Below, in pieces: positions 1 to 8,493 of a stretch of 64,000 nt of DNA. A program made the position numbers and the translations under genes. Source of the stretch: Candidatus Zhuqueibacterota bacterium (GTDB taxonomy: Bacteria > Zhuqueibacterota > Zhuqueibacteria > Oceanimicrobiales > Oceanimicrobiaceae); assembly GCA_029261995.1 (NCBI GenBank), contig JAJDAF010000010.1, positions 62,001-126,000 of the forward strand, written 5' to 3'. The notes beneath the pieces are model-generated. The model saw nothing but the letters and a program-made list of their open reading frames with translations. It ran no database searches and was not told the origin of the DNA. The stretch's first letter is position 1. Each line of letters begins with the position of its first letter.

Positions 1-585
1 TCTAACTTTCGTGCCTTCGACGACAACTTCAAGGGCCGGGGTTCCCGTGAGAAAAGTCACACCCCGGGCAACTGCGCTCGTGACCAGCGCTTTGACAAGT
101 CTGCGATTGTTGATGTGCTGGTCCTCGCGGAAGAACAGCGCCGACTGAACCTCTGGAGACAAGCCCGGCTGCAACCGGGTCAGTTCTCCACAAGTCAAGG
201 ACTCTATGGTTGTCCCTGCCGCAAGCTGTCTTTCGAGTAAGCCCGCAAGCATTTTAGCTTCCTGGTAATCGGTGGCGAGAAGCAAGCTGCCATTTCTTTG
301 ATGCCCGATCTGGATGCCTGTTTCCGCTTCGAGTCCGGCAACGAAATCCGAATACATCGCGTGGCTGGCTTCGAACAGGTCAGCCAATGCCTTTGGCACA
401 CTGTGGGCGGCCTCCGCGAACGGCGCCAGCATTCCCGCGGCCGCGGATGATGCTTCCTGTCCGAGTTCACCTTTTTCCAGGACAGCAACCTTGAAGCCGT
501 GAGTCGCGAGTTGATTCGCGATGGCGCAACCAATGATGCCTCCGCCGATGATGACTACATCTTTTCCGCCCGCTTCCTGTTTCAT
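1..585 (-). CDS. thiO: Glycine oxidase ThiO-like FAD-dependent oxidoreductase (3' end outside window)
   Basis: The reading frame opens at an ATG (585-583) and stays open to the left window edge, giving 195 residues of the N-terminal half of a DAO-family flavoprotein. A Rossmann FAD-binding motif GGGIIG lies at residues 14-19, followed by a VLEKGE strand end that would bind the ribose and by EASSAAAGMLAP, the segment characteristic of glycine/D-amino-acid oxidases such as ThiO. In the family, ThiO oxidises glycine to iminoglycine for the thiazole half of thiamine. No other thiamine gene is visible, so a general D-amino-acid or glycine oxidase role is possible. The substrate-binding C-terminal half is missing because of the window edge, not because of a mutation. 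Family assignment is firm; exact substrate is inferred. Confidence 0.8.
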   Translation of the reverse strand, partial: MKQEAGGKDVVIIGGGIIGCAIANQLATHGFKVAVLEKGELGQEASSAAAGMLAPFAEAAHSVPKALADLFEASHAMYSDFVAGLEAETGIQIGHQRNGSLLLATDYQEAKMLAGLLERQLAAGTTIESLTCGELTRLQPGLSPEVQSALFFREDQHINNRRLVKALVTSAVARGVTFLTGTPALEVVVEGTKVR

Positions 586-620
586 TTGATGCTCTGTTTT
601 GATGTTAAGAATTTTCAACA

Positions 621-649
621 ATGATATCCAAAATGCCAGAATAATCCAA
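621..649 (-). promoter_or_regulatory. Possible sigma-70 promoter of the ThiO-like gene
   Basis: On the minus strand a TTGGAT -35 (649-644) and TATCAT -10 (626-621) are separated by exactly 17 bases and end 35 bases before the ThiO-like start codon. The -10 matches five of six consensus positions, the -35 only three. Confidence 0.3.
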
Positions 650-706
650 TGAATATTTGTGCCCAAGCGGGTTTTTCGTCTTCGGGTGACGCGCGCCGCA
701 AATCCC

Positions 707-735
707 TTGACCCTTTGTCGGCAATTAACTAAAAT
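707..735 (+). promoter_or_regulatory. Sigma-70-type promoter for the DUF4013 gene
   Basis: TTGACC at 707-712 and TAAAAT at 730-735 are separated by 17 bases; each matches five of six consensus positions. Transcription would start near 742, leaving a leader of about 140 bases before the start codon at 881. I saw no recognisable riboswitch in that leader. Confidence 0.55.
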
Positions 736-880
736 GCAGGACGAGCAGGTTAAGGCGCTTGCCATGCGTACGCGTGGCTTGCTCTAACAGAGATGCAGAA
801 CATTTTAGCTGGATGTCGTATACCACAAGACACATCAGGTGCACAACTTGGAAAATACTGTTATGTCCGGGAACAATCAA

Positions 881-1549
881 ATGAACTACTCAGAAGCTCT
901 GTCGTTTGTTTTCGAAGATGAAGAGTGGTTGAAGAAAATGGCCATCGGCGGGTTCATCGCCCTGGTCAGTTTTTATGCCGGCTTGGTTTTCATCTTCGGC
1001 TTTTTTCTGGTCGGATACTACATCGGCGTCATGCGTCTTGTCATGGCCGGCGACGAGAATCCATTGCCGGACTGGTCTGACACCAGCAAGCTGTTTGTGG
1101 ATGGACTGCTCGGCGCTATCATTTCTCTCGTTTATGTCATCATCTGCGGCGGTCTTTGCGCCTTGTTTATCGTCAACCTCGCCAACTCGCCCTACACCTC
1201 CGATGCCGAAATGGTGGTTGGCTGTGTCGTCGCTGGTTTTGCCACTTTTTTTGCTCTAACTTTTTTTATCAATTATGGACTCATGCAGTTCGCGCTGACA
1301 GAGAGTTTCAGCGCCGCCTTCAGTTTTCCCGATATGTTGCGCTTCTTCCGAAACAATTTGGGGGATTTTATTGCGATCACGATATTTTCTCTTATCCTGA
1401 ATTTGATGCTATTGTGCGCAGGGCTGGCAATCCTGTCGCCCTTCACGAACTTTTGGGGAATGGTTGTCCAGGCTCATTTGTTTGGTCAATGCGCGCGACA
1501 GTCAAGACCAGTCTCCGAAGTCATGCAGACCGCCTCACCAGCATTGTGA
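881..1549 (+). CDS. DUF4013 family integral membrane protein
   Basis: About 222 residues with four to five hydrophobic segments. The N-terminal MNYSEALSFVFEDEEWLKK followed by a glycine-rich membrane segment, and the loop MAGDENPLPDW...LFVDG, are typical of DUF4013 proteins, whose function is unknown. I chose the ATG at 881 because family members usually begin with the (M)NYxEAL-type segment; upstream starts at 839 (GTG) and 863 (ATG) are in the same frame. The gene stands alone behind its own promoter, before the large phosphatase gene. It sits in the inner membrane; nothing in the sequence suggests catalysis. Confidence 0.75.
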   Translation: MNYSEALSFVFEDEEWLKKMAIGGFIALVSFYAGLVFIFGFFLVGYYIGVMRLVMAGDENPLPDWSDTSKLFVDGLLGAIISLVYVIICGGLCALFIVNLANSPYTSDAEMVVGCVVAGFATFFALTFFINYGLMQFALTESFSAAFSFPDMLRFFRNNLGDFIAITIFSLILNLMLLCAGLAILSPFTNFWGMVVQAHLFGQCARQSRPVSEVMQTASPAL

Positions 1550-1696
1550 CGCTGTGCACAGAGTCACAATGGATTACTGATTCCGGGATGCCCGCTTTTT
1601 TCCTTCATGCGGACCCAGTTCACACAATAGCACCGCGTGTGGCTGCAGTGTCAAAGTTTCGCTTGATTATCGTGTCAGATTGCTCGATATTCCTGC

Positions 1697-4243
1697 ATGT
1701 CTGATGGACACGCCATGAGCGCGAATATCCGTATCTCAAAACTCATCTCGTTTCTTCTCCTTGGCCTCTATGTTCTGCTCTACATTGTCTCTTCGACGGT
1801 CGCAGACATCTATTATCTCGTTCATGATCCAGTTTTGGGAGTCATTCTTCAGCCTGTTGAAACCGGCCCGGGTCTGGTCGTAGACGAAGTGATTCCCAAA
1901 GGCCCGGCAGACCTTGCCGGCTTGCAGAATGGTGATGTTGTTTTGCAGATCAATGAGATTGCTATCCGGGGCTTCCGCGAGCAGCAGGGCGCGTACAAGA
2001 CGATTCGTCCGGGCAAGCCGGTTCGGGTGTTGGTTGAACGCCGTGGCGCTAGGGCATGGGTGACTTTTGTGCCTGGAATTCGGCTGAAGGTTTACACCAA
2101 AAGCTTCCTGCTCGGCATGCTGCCAGGCGTTCTGTTCTGCTACAGCCTGTGCCTGATCGGTCTCTTTGTTCTGCTTAACAAAATACATGATCGCACTGCT
2201 CACATCTTCTACCTCATGGTGCTGCTTTGGGCGCTGGCCATGTGGGGTGTCTTTCCATTTGGCTCCGGCGCTCTGATGAAACTCTTGCCATCCTGGTTCT
2301 CCTGGCTCAGGTTGACTTATTTGCCCATTGCATGTGGCATTTTGCTGCATTTCACGCTGATCTTTCCTGAAGAGAAGCGAATCTACCGCAAGCACCCGAG
2401 GCTGTTTCATCTCATCGGATACGGTCCCGTGAGTCTGGTGGCGCTGTTTATTTACGCAGAGATTCAGGGCGCGGACTGGGGGGCATCATTGCTCAATGTC
2501 GGTTGGGGTATTTGGATTTCAGTTATTTTCGTGACATCGCTGAGCCTGTTGCGCCATTCGGCCGCTAACGCCAAAACGCCAAGGATGGTAGAACAGGCGC
2601 GAATCATGTATCGCGGAACGATGCTCACCTTGGCCCTGCCAACAGGCATATACTTTTTGCCCTACAACTTCCTTGAGCGGCCGCTGCCCTATTCCGAATA
2701 CGTCCTGCTGCTGACCGTCTTGTGGCCCATGATCCTTGCCTATGCCATCATCAAGCATCGGTTTATGGATATTGATTTTATTGTCAAACGTGGACTTGCA
2801 TACACGCTCACGTCGGGATTTGTGGTCGCGGCCTACTTTCTTCTCGTAGTGGGCATAGGCAAACTCGTGCTGCTCGTTACAGGATCAAGCAGCCAGTTCG
2901 TGACCATTATTGCCACGCTCATCATCGCCAGCCTGTTTAATCCTGTCAAAAACCGGGTGCAGGCTTTTGTGGACCGCCGATTTTTCCCGAGTCGATTTAC
3001 CTACCGCCAGGCGGTACGCAGGCTGAATCACAAATTGGTTAATGTTGTTGATTTGGAGAAACTTCAGGATTTGGTGGAGGCTTTCCTAGGCGATACCATG
3101 CAGGTCGCGCCGATCGTCAGCTATTGGATGGATGATGGGCGCAACTGCTTTGTTGTGCAGAAGAGCCGGGACATCGACAAAAGCGATTGTGTTCCGTTCC
3201 GTGAAGATGATGTCGTGGTGCAGAAACTGCTGAAGAGCACTCAGTTGATAGATGTCTCCGCCCTCAAAGACACATTGGAGCAGCTGCCCGCCGAAGCGCT
3301 CCACGGATGGACCTTGCTCCAGACCGAGATCGTTTTGCCACTGACTACAAAAGGCAAGCTACAAGGTTTTGTCAGTCTTGGGCCGAAGACGAATGGTGAA
3401 TCTTACTACCGCGAAGACCTCGAGGTACTGGAAGCTCTGTCGGACCAGGTCAATGTCTCGCTGGCGAACGCCATGCTTACCGAGGAACTGCGCGAGCAGG
3501 AGCGGATGAAGAAAGAACTTGAAGTCGCGCGGCGCATCCAGCTCAGCTCGCTGCCGCAGACAGATCCCGAAGTCCCCGGCCTGTGGGTGAGCGGAGTCTC
3601 GATCCCGGCACTCGAGGTCGGAGGGGATTATTACGACTACCTGTATTTCGCCGATGGCAGTTTTGGAGTCGTGGTTGGTGATGTCTCGGGAAAGGGCACT
3701 TCGGCGGCGCTCTACATGTCTCAATTGAAGGGTATTTTAAAGACGGCATCAAAGTTTCATCTTTCGCTCGAACCATTGATGACCGAGGTCAATTCGGTGA
3801 CTTTTGACAACATCGAAGAGCAGGCGTTTATCACGCTCGCGTGCGGGGCCTTTGATCTCAAGTTTCAGAAGTTCAGGTTAGTCCGGGCCGGGCATCTGCC
3901 GGTCATTCACGTGTGCTGTCAAAGCGGCGAATATCAAGAACTGACACCGCCGGGGATTGGCATCGGCCTGGAAGCAGGCGCCATTTTCAACTCGGAGCTT
4001 GAAGAATGTGAGGTGGCATTCGATTCTGGCGACGTCTTCTTGTTTTTTTCAGATGGCATTGTCGAAGCGCGCAACGCATCGGGTGAAGAATTTGACACAC
4101 GCCAGTTGGTCAAAGTTGTAAAGAACAATGGAGTTGTTGACGCAGGTACTTTGCGCGAAAAAATCATTGCAAGCGTGCAGAGCTTCGTTGGCGATGTCTC
4201 CCAAATCGATGACATGACCCTTGTTGTTGTCAAAATCAAGTAG
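1697..4243 (+). CDS. Membrane RsbU-type PP2C (SpoIIE) phosphatase with PDZ and GAF domains
   Basis: An 848-residue protein. After an N-terminal membrane segment comes a PDZ-like domain (about 40-130; GPADLAGLQNGDVVLQINE), then roughly seven membrane helices (about 140-410), a GAF-like domain (about 430-600), a linker helix (EQERMKKELEVARRIQLSSLP, the typical lead-in to RsbU) and a C-terminal SpoIIE/PP2C phosphatase domain (about 640-848) with metal-binding GGDYYDY, GDVSGKGTSAA and SDGIVEA motifs. Family members dephosphorylate anti-anti-sigma factors in partner-switching pathways. No RsbV/RsbW-type partner is in the window. The outward PDZ domain before the helices suggests sensing of an envelope protein or peptide; this is inference. 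An ATG at 1715 is an alternative start. Confidence 0.85.
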   Translation: MSDGHAMSANIRISKLISFLLLGLYVLLYIVSSTVADIYYLVHDPVLGVILQPVETGPGLVVDEVIPKGPADLAGLQNGDVVLQINEIAIRGFREQQGAYKTIRPGKPVRVLVERRGARAWVTFVPGIRLKVYTKSFLLGMLPGVLFCYSLCLIGLFVLLNKIHDRTAHIFYLMVLLWALAMWGVFPFGSGALMKLLPSWFSWLRLTYLPIACGILLHFTLIFPEEKRIYRKHPRLFHLIGYGPVSLVALFIYAEIQGADWGASLLNVGWGIWISVIFVTSLSLLRHSAANAKTPRMVEQARIMYRGTMLTLALPTGIYFLPYNFLERPLPYSEYVLLLTVLWPMILAYAIIKHRFMDIDFIVKRGLAYTLTSGFVVAAYFLLVVGIGKLVLLVTGSSSQFVTIIATLIIASLFNPVKNRVQAFVDRRFFPSRFTYRQAVRRLNHKLVNVVDLEKLQDLVEAFLGDTMQVAPIVSYWMDDGRNCFVVQKSRDIDKSDCVPFREDDVVVQKLLKSTQLIDVSALKDTLEQLPAEALHGWTLLQTEIVLPLTTKGKLQGFVSLGPKTNGESYYREDLEVLEALSDQVNVSLANAMLTEELREQERMKKELEVARRIQLSSLPQTDPEVPGLWVSGVSIPALEVGGDYYDYLYFADGSFGVVVGDVSGKGTSAALYMSQLKGILKTASKFHLSLEPLMTEVNSVTFDNIEEQAFITLACGAFDLKFQKFRLVRAGHLPVIHVCCQSGEYQELTPPGIGIGLEAGAIFNSELEECEVAFDSGDVFLFFSDGIVEARNASGEEFDTRQLVKVVKNNGVVDAGTLREKIIASVQSFVGDVSQIDDMTLVVVKIK

Positions 4244-4260
4244 TCACCGAGAAGAATCTT

Positions 4261-4569
4261 TTGACCGCAACCTCCAGAATGAAAAAGGCTGTCCTGCGCA
4301 ACCGGGACCGTGTCTACCAGGAAATTCGTGAGACAGCAACGCTCTATCGTCTCCTGACCAGATGGAGCAAAGGCGAGACACTGACTTTGCAGGAAAAGGC
4401 GGATGTTCGGGCACAATTGCTCGACATCTGCAAGACCATCCCGGCGTTGGCGATTTTCCTGGCGCCGTTCGGTTCTATTGTTCTTGCGGTTCTCATAAAA
4501 TTTCTGCCATTCAACATCATGCCGTCAGCTTTCCTGTCTGAGTCCAGACGGGCCGATGGCCAGGAGTGA
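4261..4569 (+). CDS. LETM1-like domain small protein
   Basis: A 102-residue protein beginning at a TTG, with an ATG at 4279 as an alternative. The C-terminal half has a hydrophobic helix (IPALAIFLAPFGSIVLAVLIKFLP) followed by FNIMPSAF, which resembles the conserved LLPSTF-type end of LETM1/RBD-like domains also found in short bacterial proteins. LETM1 in mitochondria is linked to cation/proton exchange, but bacterial short forms have no assigned role. It follows the SpoIIE phosphatase gene by 17 bases and is probably co-transcribed. Only one membrane helix is evident. Confidence 0.55.
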   Translation: MTATSRMKKAVLRNRDRVYQEIRETATLYRLLTRWSKGETLTLQEKADVRAQLLDICKTIPALAIFLAPFGSIVLAVLIKFLPFNIMPSAFLSESRRADGQE

Positions 4570-4613
4570 CCACCTGGCGCTCTTCTGGGACGGCCGGCCG
4601 CTGCTCTTTTTGC

Positions 4614-4642
4614 TTGGACGTCACGTTTGGTTTTTCTATATT
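4614..4642 (+). promoter_or_regulatory. Possible sigma-70 promoter upstream of the selenoprotein candidate
   Basis: TTGGAC (4614-4619) and TATATT (4637-4642) are spaced by 17 bases; the -10 matches five of six positions and the -35 three. It would start transcription near 4649, about 80 bases before the TTG start at 4730. Confidence 0.4.
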
Positions 4643-4729
4643 TGTGTCGATCAGGCGCCTGCGGCTCTCAGCGTCGGAGTTGGTTAAAAGTCAAAAAATG
4701 CAGTAGTTTATAGAGATTAGGTAATCGCG

Positions 4730-5278
4730 TTGGCCTGGATAAAAACGATTGCGGAGGATGAAGCAGAAGGCTCCGTGAAGCGGCAGTACGATGCAGCTGT
4801 CAAACGCGCAGGCCGTGTTTTCAATATCCTCAAAATCAACAGCCTCAAGCCCGATTTCATGCGCAGTTTCCTGGCTCTCTACCAGCAACTCATGCTCGGG
4901 CCCTCACGTTTAACGAGGGCGCAACGTGAGATGATCGCTGTTGTCGTCTCCAAAACAAATTCCTGCCACTACTGAATGCAAGCACACGCAGAGGATCTGC
5001 GTACGGTAACGGGTGACGATGCGCTGGTTGATGCAATCAAAGAAAATTACCGTAGTGCGGCGATCGATGAAGCTACTATGAAAATGCTCGAATTCGCGGA
5101 GCAATTGACGCGACATCCCGCCACAATGCAGGAAGCAGATGTCTCGCAACTTAGACAACTTGGCTTTGTTGACGAAGCCATTTTGGATATCGTAAATATC
5201 ACGGGGTATTTCAATCACATCAATCGGGTAGCGGATGCGCTTGGGGTGGATTTGGAAGATTTCATGGTTCAAGGATGA
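4730..5278 (+). CDS. AhpD-like/peroxidase-related alkylhydroperoxidase, predicted selenoprotein (CxxU)
   Basis: Read through an in-frame TGA at 4973-4975, this gives one continuous 182-residue carboxymuconolactone-decarboxylase/AhpD-family protein of normal length for the peroxidase-related subfamily. The N-terminus (MAWIKTIAEDEAEG) is typical of that subfamily; the start is a TTG. The active site reads C79-H80-Y81-(TGA 82)-M-Q-A-H86, where relatives have CHYC...H. The spacing E67/C79/position 82/H86 copies the Glu/Cys/Cys/His spacing of AhpD, so the TGA falls exactly on the resolving or attacking cysteine. A perfect hairpin follows the TGA at a distance suited to a bacterial SECIS element. 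I therefore annotate Sec at 82. The alternative is a nonsense mutation or sequencing error of a TGC/TGT codon. Likely role: thiol/selenol-dependent reduction of peroxides. Ordinary annotation would split this gene in two at 4975/4976. Confidence 0.8.
4986..5002 (+). promoter_or_regulatory. Candidate bacterial SECIS hairpin
   Basis: ACGCAGA (4986-4992) pairs perfectly with TCTGCGT (4996-5002) around a GGA loop (4993-4995). The first loop G lies 18 bases after the last base of the TGA. Known bacterial SECIS elements need a short upper stem, a small loop with a G in the first two positions and roughly 16-37 bases from the UGA, all of which this satisfies. The hairpin is within the coding sequence, as in bacterial selenoprotein mRNAs. 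Confidence 0.65.
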
Positions 5279-5334
5279 GGCGATCCCAACTATTGCAGCG
5301 GTGACACGCATCAACTCCGGAACGGAGGTCCCTC

Positions 5335-6117
5335 ATGATTACATTGCACGACACACAGATGGAAACTGATGAGTTGGTCGAAACTCTGACCGACGAGATA
5401 AGACTGCTGAAGGCTCTCGCCAATTTTCACGTCCCTTCTCAGGCTGATGAGCAGGAAAATGACCTCATCAATCAACGAACACAACTTCTGAATCGGCTGG
5501 ATTTGCTCGCGCGCAATTTCGACCGTTTGATCTCATCATGGAATGAATCAATCGAAACGCTGGATGGTGAGGTGTCCTACGAGTCCGAGAAAGAGTCGCA
5601 CAGAGAAATCATCTCGAAGTTCATCAAGACGACCGTGCCAAACAACATGCAGCAGGCCTGGAGCCCGGACTCTTTCACCGGCTCGCTCCTGGTTTTCTTC
5701 GTGGATGGCCAGATTGAATCGAGTTCGCTTGTTGAAAAACGTGAGCATCCCGAGCATTCTGACAAGCAACCTGAGGAAGACAAGTCAGCCCACGAGACGC
5801 CATCCGTCACAGATGATGCGCCAGTTCAGGTGGTAGCTGAGACCAGCGAATCATTCACGATATTGAAATCTCTCGTCAACTCCGACATCAACATCTACTT
5901 TTACCTGCCGGAGCCTGCTCGCGTGATCATCAAGATTTACAACCAGAAGGACCAACTGGTGCGTCTGGTTGAAAAGAACTACGATGAGCCTGGAGACTAT
6001 TCGGCTGCCTGGGACGGTCGCGACAACGACGGTGACATCCTCGCCAAGGAGACCTACTACTGCCAGTTGCAAATCGGTGAGACGCTCTCTGAATTGAAAA
6101 CCATCGAGTTGAGTTGA
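5335..6117 (+). CDS. Coiled-coil protein with C-terminal FlgD-like Ig domain, no signal peptide
   Basis: A 260-residue protein preceded by a good ribosome site (GGAGGT, 5324-5329). Residues 1-80 are polar and helical (EIRLLKALANFHVP...NQRTQLLNRLDLLARNFDRLI) and would form a coiled coil somewhat like small flagellar chaperones. Residues 80-165 are acidic and probably disordered. Residues 170-260 form a FlgD-type Ig domain (LPEPARVIIKIYNQKDQLVRLV...GDYSAAWDGRDNDGD). In this bacterial group such domains usually sit at the end of exported proteins, but here there is no signal peptide or membrane segment, so a cytoplasmic location is predicted. Function not recognised. It lies 57 bases after the selenoprotein candidate. 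Confidence 0.7.
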   Translation: MITLHDTQMETDELVETLTDEIRLLKALANFHVPSQADEQENDLINQRTQLLNRLDLLARNFDRLISSWNESIETLDGEVSYESEKESHREIISKFIKTTVPNNMQQAWSPDSFTGSLLVFFVDGQIESSSLVEKREHPEHSDKQPEEDKSAHETPSVTDDAPVQVVAETSESFTILKSLVNSDINIYFYLPEPARVIIKIYNQKDQLVRLVEKNYDEPGDYSAAWDGRDNDGDILAKETYYCQLQIGETLSELKTIELS

Positions 6118-6162
6118 AACATCTTAGCCCGAGATCTTTTTGCCAAATCAGGACGTTTGAAG

Positions 6163-6182
6163 TTAAGTTTTGGAGAACTTAA
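6163..6182. repeat. Inverted repeat upstream of the LapA gene
   Basis: TTAAGTT (6163-6169) and AACTTAA (6176-6182) are perfect inverted copies separated by six bases, 66 bases before the LapA start. It could be an operator for a dimeric regulator or a weak hairpin; there is no T-tract to make it a terminator. Confidence 0.3.
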
Positions 6183-6248
6183 AGCCGTTAGATTGAAAGA
6201 AGGGTGTTTTCGCTAAGCTGCTCGAATTTCAAGGAAGGAATGGCGCGC

Positions 6249-6521
6249 ATGAACACAAAACAAATCGTTCTCACTGTCAGTATTGTCCTGTTCTCTATTA
6301 TCCTGCTGCAAAACAGCGATCCGACTTACCTTGAGCTTTTTTTCTGGCACATTGAGATGCCGCTGTTCATTTTGATCCTCGCTACCGTTATTCTTGGGTT
6401 CGGCGTGGGTTGGCTTGCACATCTGGCTCATCGAAAAAAGAAAACCGCTGCTCGACCTGCACCTGCTGCACCGGAAAATCCATCATCGGAGTCACCCCCG
6501 AAACCAGACGCGAACGTTTGA
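6249..6521 (+). CDS. LapA-domain (DUF1049) membrane protein
   Basis: About 90 residues with two membrane helices (about 5-20 and 33-55) joined by a short loop (DPTYLELFFWHIEMP) and a basic then proline-rich tail. The hairpin topology with the QNSDPTYLELFFW-type loop is the signature of LapA/DUF1049 proteins; in Escherichia coli LapA works with LapB in envelope lipopolysaccharide control. No lapB neighbour is seen. I chose the ATG at 6249 because the GGAAGG ribosome site ends ten bases upstream; an ATG at 6240 would sit directly on it. Confidence 0.75.
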   Translation: MNTKQIVLTVSIVLFSIILLQNSDPTYLELFFWHIEMPLFILILATVILGFGVGWLAHLAHRKKKTAARPAPAAPENPSSESPPKPDANV

Positions 6522-6564
6522 TACCCCGAACAACGGAACCGAAAACGACCGGAGACAGACTGCC

Positions 6565-7980
6565 ATGCAAATCCTCACCACGAACAACGACGAGCAGGAA
6601 TTAATCGAGCGCGTGCGCGCTGCCGGACAGGAGCACGTGTTCCGGTTTTGGGATGAATTGTCCGACCAGGCGCGCAAGAGTTTGCTGAGCCAACTTCGCG
6701 AGATTGACTTTGAGTTGATGGCCATGCTGGCTGAAAAATTTATTCAATCCGGCAAGAGCACAACGGCAAAAGGAGAGCTTGAGCCCGCTGAGTTCATTCC
6801 TTTGCCGGAAAGCCCTGACGAACAGGTGCAGGCATCGCTTGCCAGAGAGGCCGGAGAAAAAGCTCTGACAGATGGCCGGGTTGCCGCGTTTCTCGTCGCA
6901 GGCGGGCAGGGCACGCGGCTGGGCTTTCATGGCGCCAAGGGCAAGTTTCCAATCAGCCCGGTCAAGCATAAATCATTGTTTCAACTGCATGCAGAAAAAA
7001 TACGCGCTCTTGGACGAAAATATGGCGCGGCAATCCCCTGGTACATCATGACCAGCGAAACCAATCACAAGGAGACGGTTGGCTTCTTCGAACAGGAGAG
7101 CTATTTTGGGCTCAAAACCGACGATGTGATTTTCTTCACGCAACAGATGGTCCCCGCACTTGACCCGCATGGCAAACTCATTCTGGCTGCCAAAGATCGC
7201 ATCTTTCAGAATCCGAATGGCCACGGGGGTTCCCTGTCTGCTCTGAAGCATCGTGGCGCTTTGGAGGACATGCGTGCGCGCGACATCGATTTGATTTTCT
7301 ATTTTCAAGTAGACAATGTTCTGGTGAAAATGTGCGACCCTGTATTTTTGGGCTATCATGTTTTGCAGAACGCCGAAATGTCCGCGAAGGTCTGTGCCAA
7401 GTCCGGGCCCGGTGAAAAAGTTGGGGTGCTTGGCCGCGTCGATGGCAAACTCGGGGTCATCGAATATAGTGACTTGTCGGATGACGAGAAGAACGCCAGA
7501 AATGAAGATGGGTCCCTGAAGTTCCAGGCGGGAAACATAGCCATCCACGCCTTTAATGTCGATTTCGTTGAACGCGAAAATCGTGGCGGCCTGCGGCTGC
7601 CATGGCACGTGGCGCACAAGAAGATCGCCTTTGCCGATCCGCTCGGTAAACGAGTCGAGCCGGAAGCGCCAAACGGCTACAAGTTCGAAACTTTTGTTTT
7701 TGATGCGCTTGGAGATGCCGGGAAAACAGTCTTTCTCGAGGTTCGGCGCGAGGATGAGTTCAGTCCGGTGAAGAACAAAACCGGCGATGATTCGCCTGAA
7801 ACGGCGCGTCGCGACATGGTTCGGCAGTACGGCCGCTGGCTGCAAGCGGCAGGTGCTATCCTACCCGAAAATGTCGATGGTTTGAATCTGGAGATCAGTC
7901 CCCTGAAAGCCTTAAGTGCTGAAGAATTTGCCGCAGACGCCGCAGCGATCAAGATCGTGGATGGACTGTACCTGGAATAG
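6565..7980 (+). CDS. UDP-N-acetylglucosamine/UDP-glucose pyrophosphorylase (UDPGP family)
   Basis: A 471-residue nucleotidyltransferase of the UDPGP family (UAP1/UGP class), the type common in eukaryotes and in some bacteria, distinct from GlmU. The nucleotide-binding signature VAGGQGTRLGFHGAKGKFPI starts near residue 111, followed by the sugar-site segments NPNGHGGSL, FQVDNVLV and GNIAIHAFNVDF. The reaction is UTP plus sugar-1-phosphate to UDP-sugar plus pyrophosphate; sequence alone does not decide between GlcNAc-1-P and glucose-1-P, but the long PKG-like loop and total length favour the UAP1 side. The ATG at 6565 is preceded by GGAG at 6551-6554. It would feed cell-envelope polysaccharide synthesis. 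It lies 43 bases after the LapA gene and may share its transcript. Confidence 0.8.
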   Translation: MQILTTNNDEQELIERVRAAGQEHVFRFWDELSDQARKSLLSQLREIDFELMAMLAEKFIQSGKSTTAKGELEPAEFIPLPESPDEQVQASLAREAGEKALTDGRVAAFLVAGGQGTRLGFHGAKGKFPISPVKHKSLFQLHAEKIRALGRKYGAAIPWYIMTSETNHKETVGFFEQESYFGLKTDDVIFFTQQMVPALDPHGKLILAAKDRIFQNPNGHGGSLSALKHRGALEDMRARDIDLIFYFQVDNVLVKMCDPVFLGYHVLQNAEMSAKVCAKSGPGEKVGVLGRVDGKLGVIEYSDLSDDEKNARNEDGSLKFQAGNIAIHAFNVDFVERENRGGLRLPWHVAHKKIAFADPLGKRVEPEAPNGYKFETFVFDALGDAGKTVFLEVRREDEFSPVKNKTGDDSPETARRDMVRQYGRWLQAAGAILPENVDGLNLEISPLKALSAEEFAADAAAIKIVDGLYLE

Positions 7981-8493
7981 GAACAAACGCCTGCGGGCGT
8001 ACTCCACATAACATCTCCAGCCCGATTTCAACAGCAGGTTATCCAATCAACGCCACATTTGCCGGCTGTAAAACCTTCGACCCGTGCTAGGCGCAGGTCG
8101 TCGCACTCTACATCATCTCAAACCCCAATGCTGCCATCTTTGCGGCCTTGGTCCTGCCAACAAATACTGTTGTGTCGTCTTCAGCGTCGTTGATTTCCCT
8201 CCCGGTCTCGAGTTGCAACCGCCGCGGTTCAAGTTTCTTGTTAATCGCGCCGAACTGAAAGTCGAGATGATTTTTCTGGTATCGCCAGAGATTCTCTTCT
8301 GATCAGCAAAGGAAGTGTTGGTGGGCCTTCCGGTTGGTCGTTGATGCTCAGAGTTTGACCAATTGTTGCGCCCTGTTTGACGTGCGATGTTGCGCTTGTC
8401 CGTCCCAAGATTTCAAGCCGCTGCAATCTGCTTAAGGTCTCTGCACTGCTGACCGATGACTACGTCATGCGCACAAATAACATGAAGGGAATC
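7981..8493. other. Intergenic region before the motor operon
   Basis: About 510 bases without a credible gene. A small hairpin ACGCC-TGCG-GGCGT (about 7986-7999) follows the pyrophosphorylase stop but has no T-tract. I found no convincing sigma-70 or sigma-54 promoter for the following operon. Confidence 0.5.

Noticed and set aside
4730-4975. Short carboxymuconolactone decarboxylase gene ending at the TGA, followed by a separate gene at 4976
   Set aside because: The two parts join into one family-length protein with the TGA at a conserved cysteine and a SECIS-like hairpin after it, so two genes or simple decay is less likely.
7986-7999. Terminator after the UDP-sugar pyrophosphorylase gene
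   Set aside because: Five-pair stem only and no T-tract.
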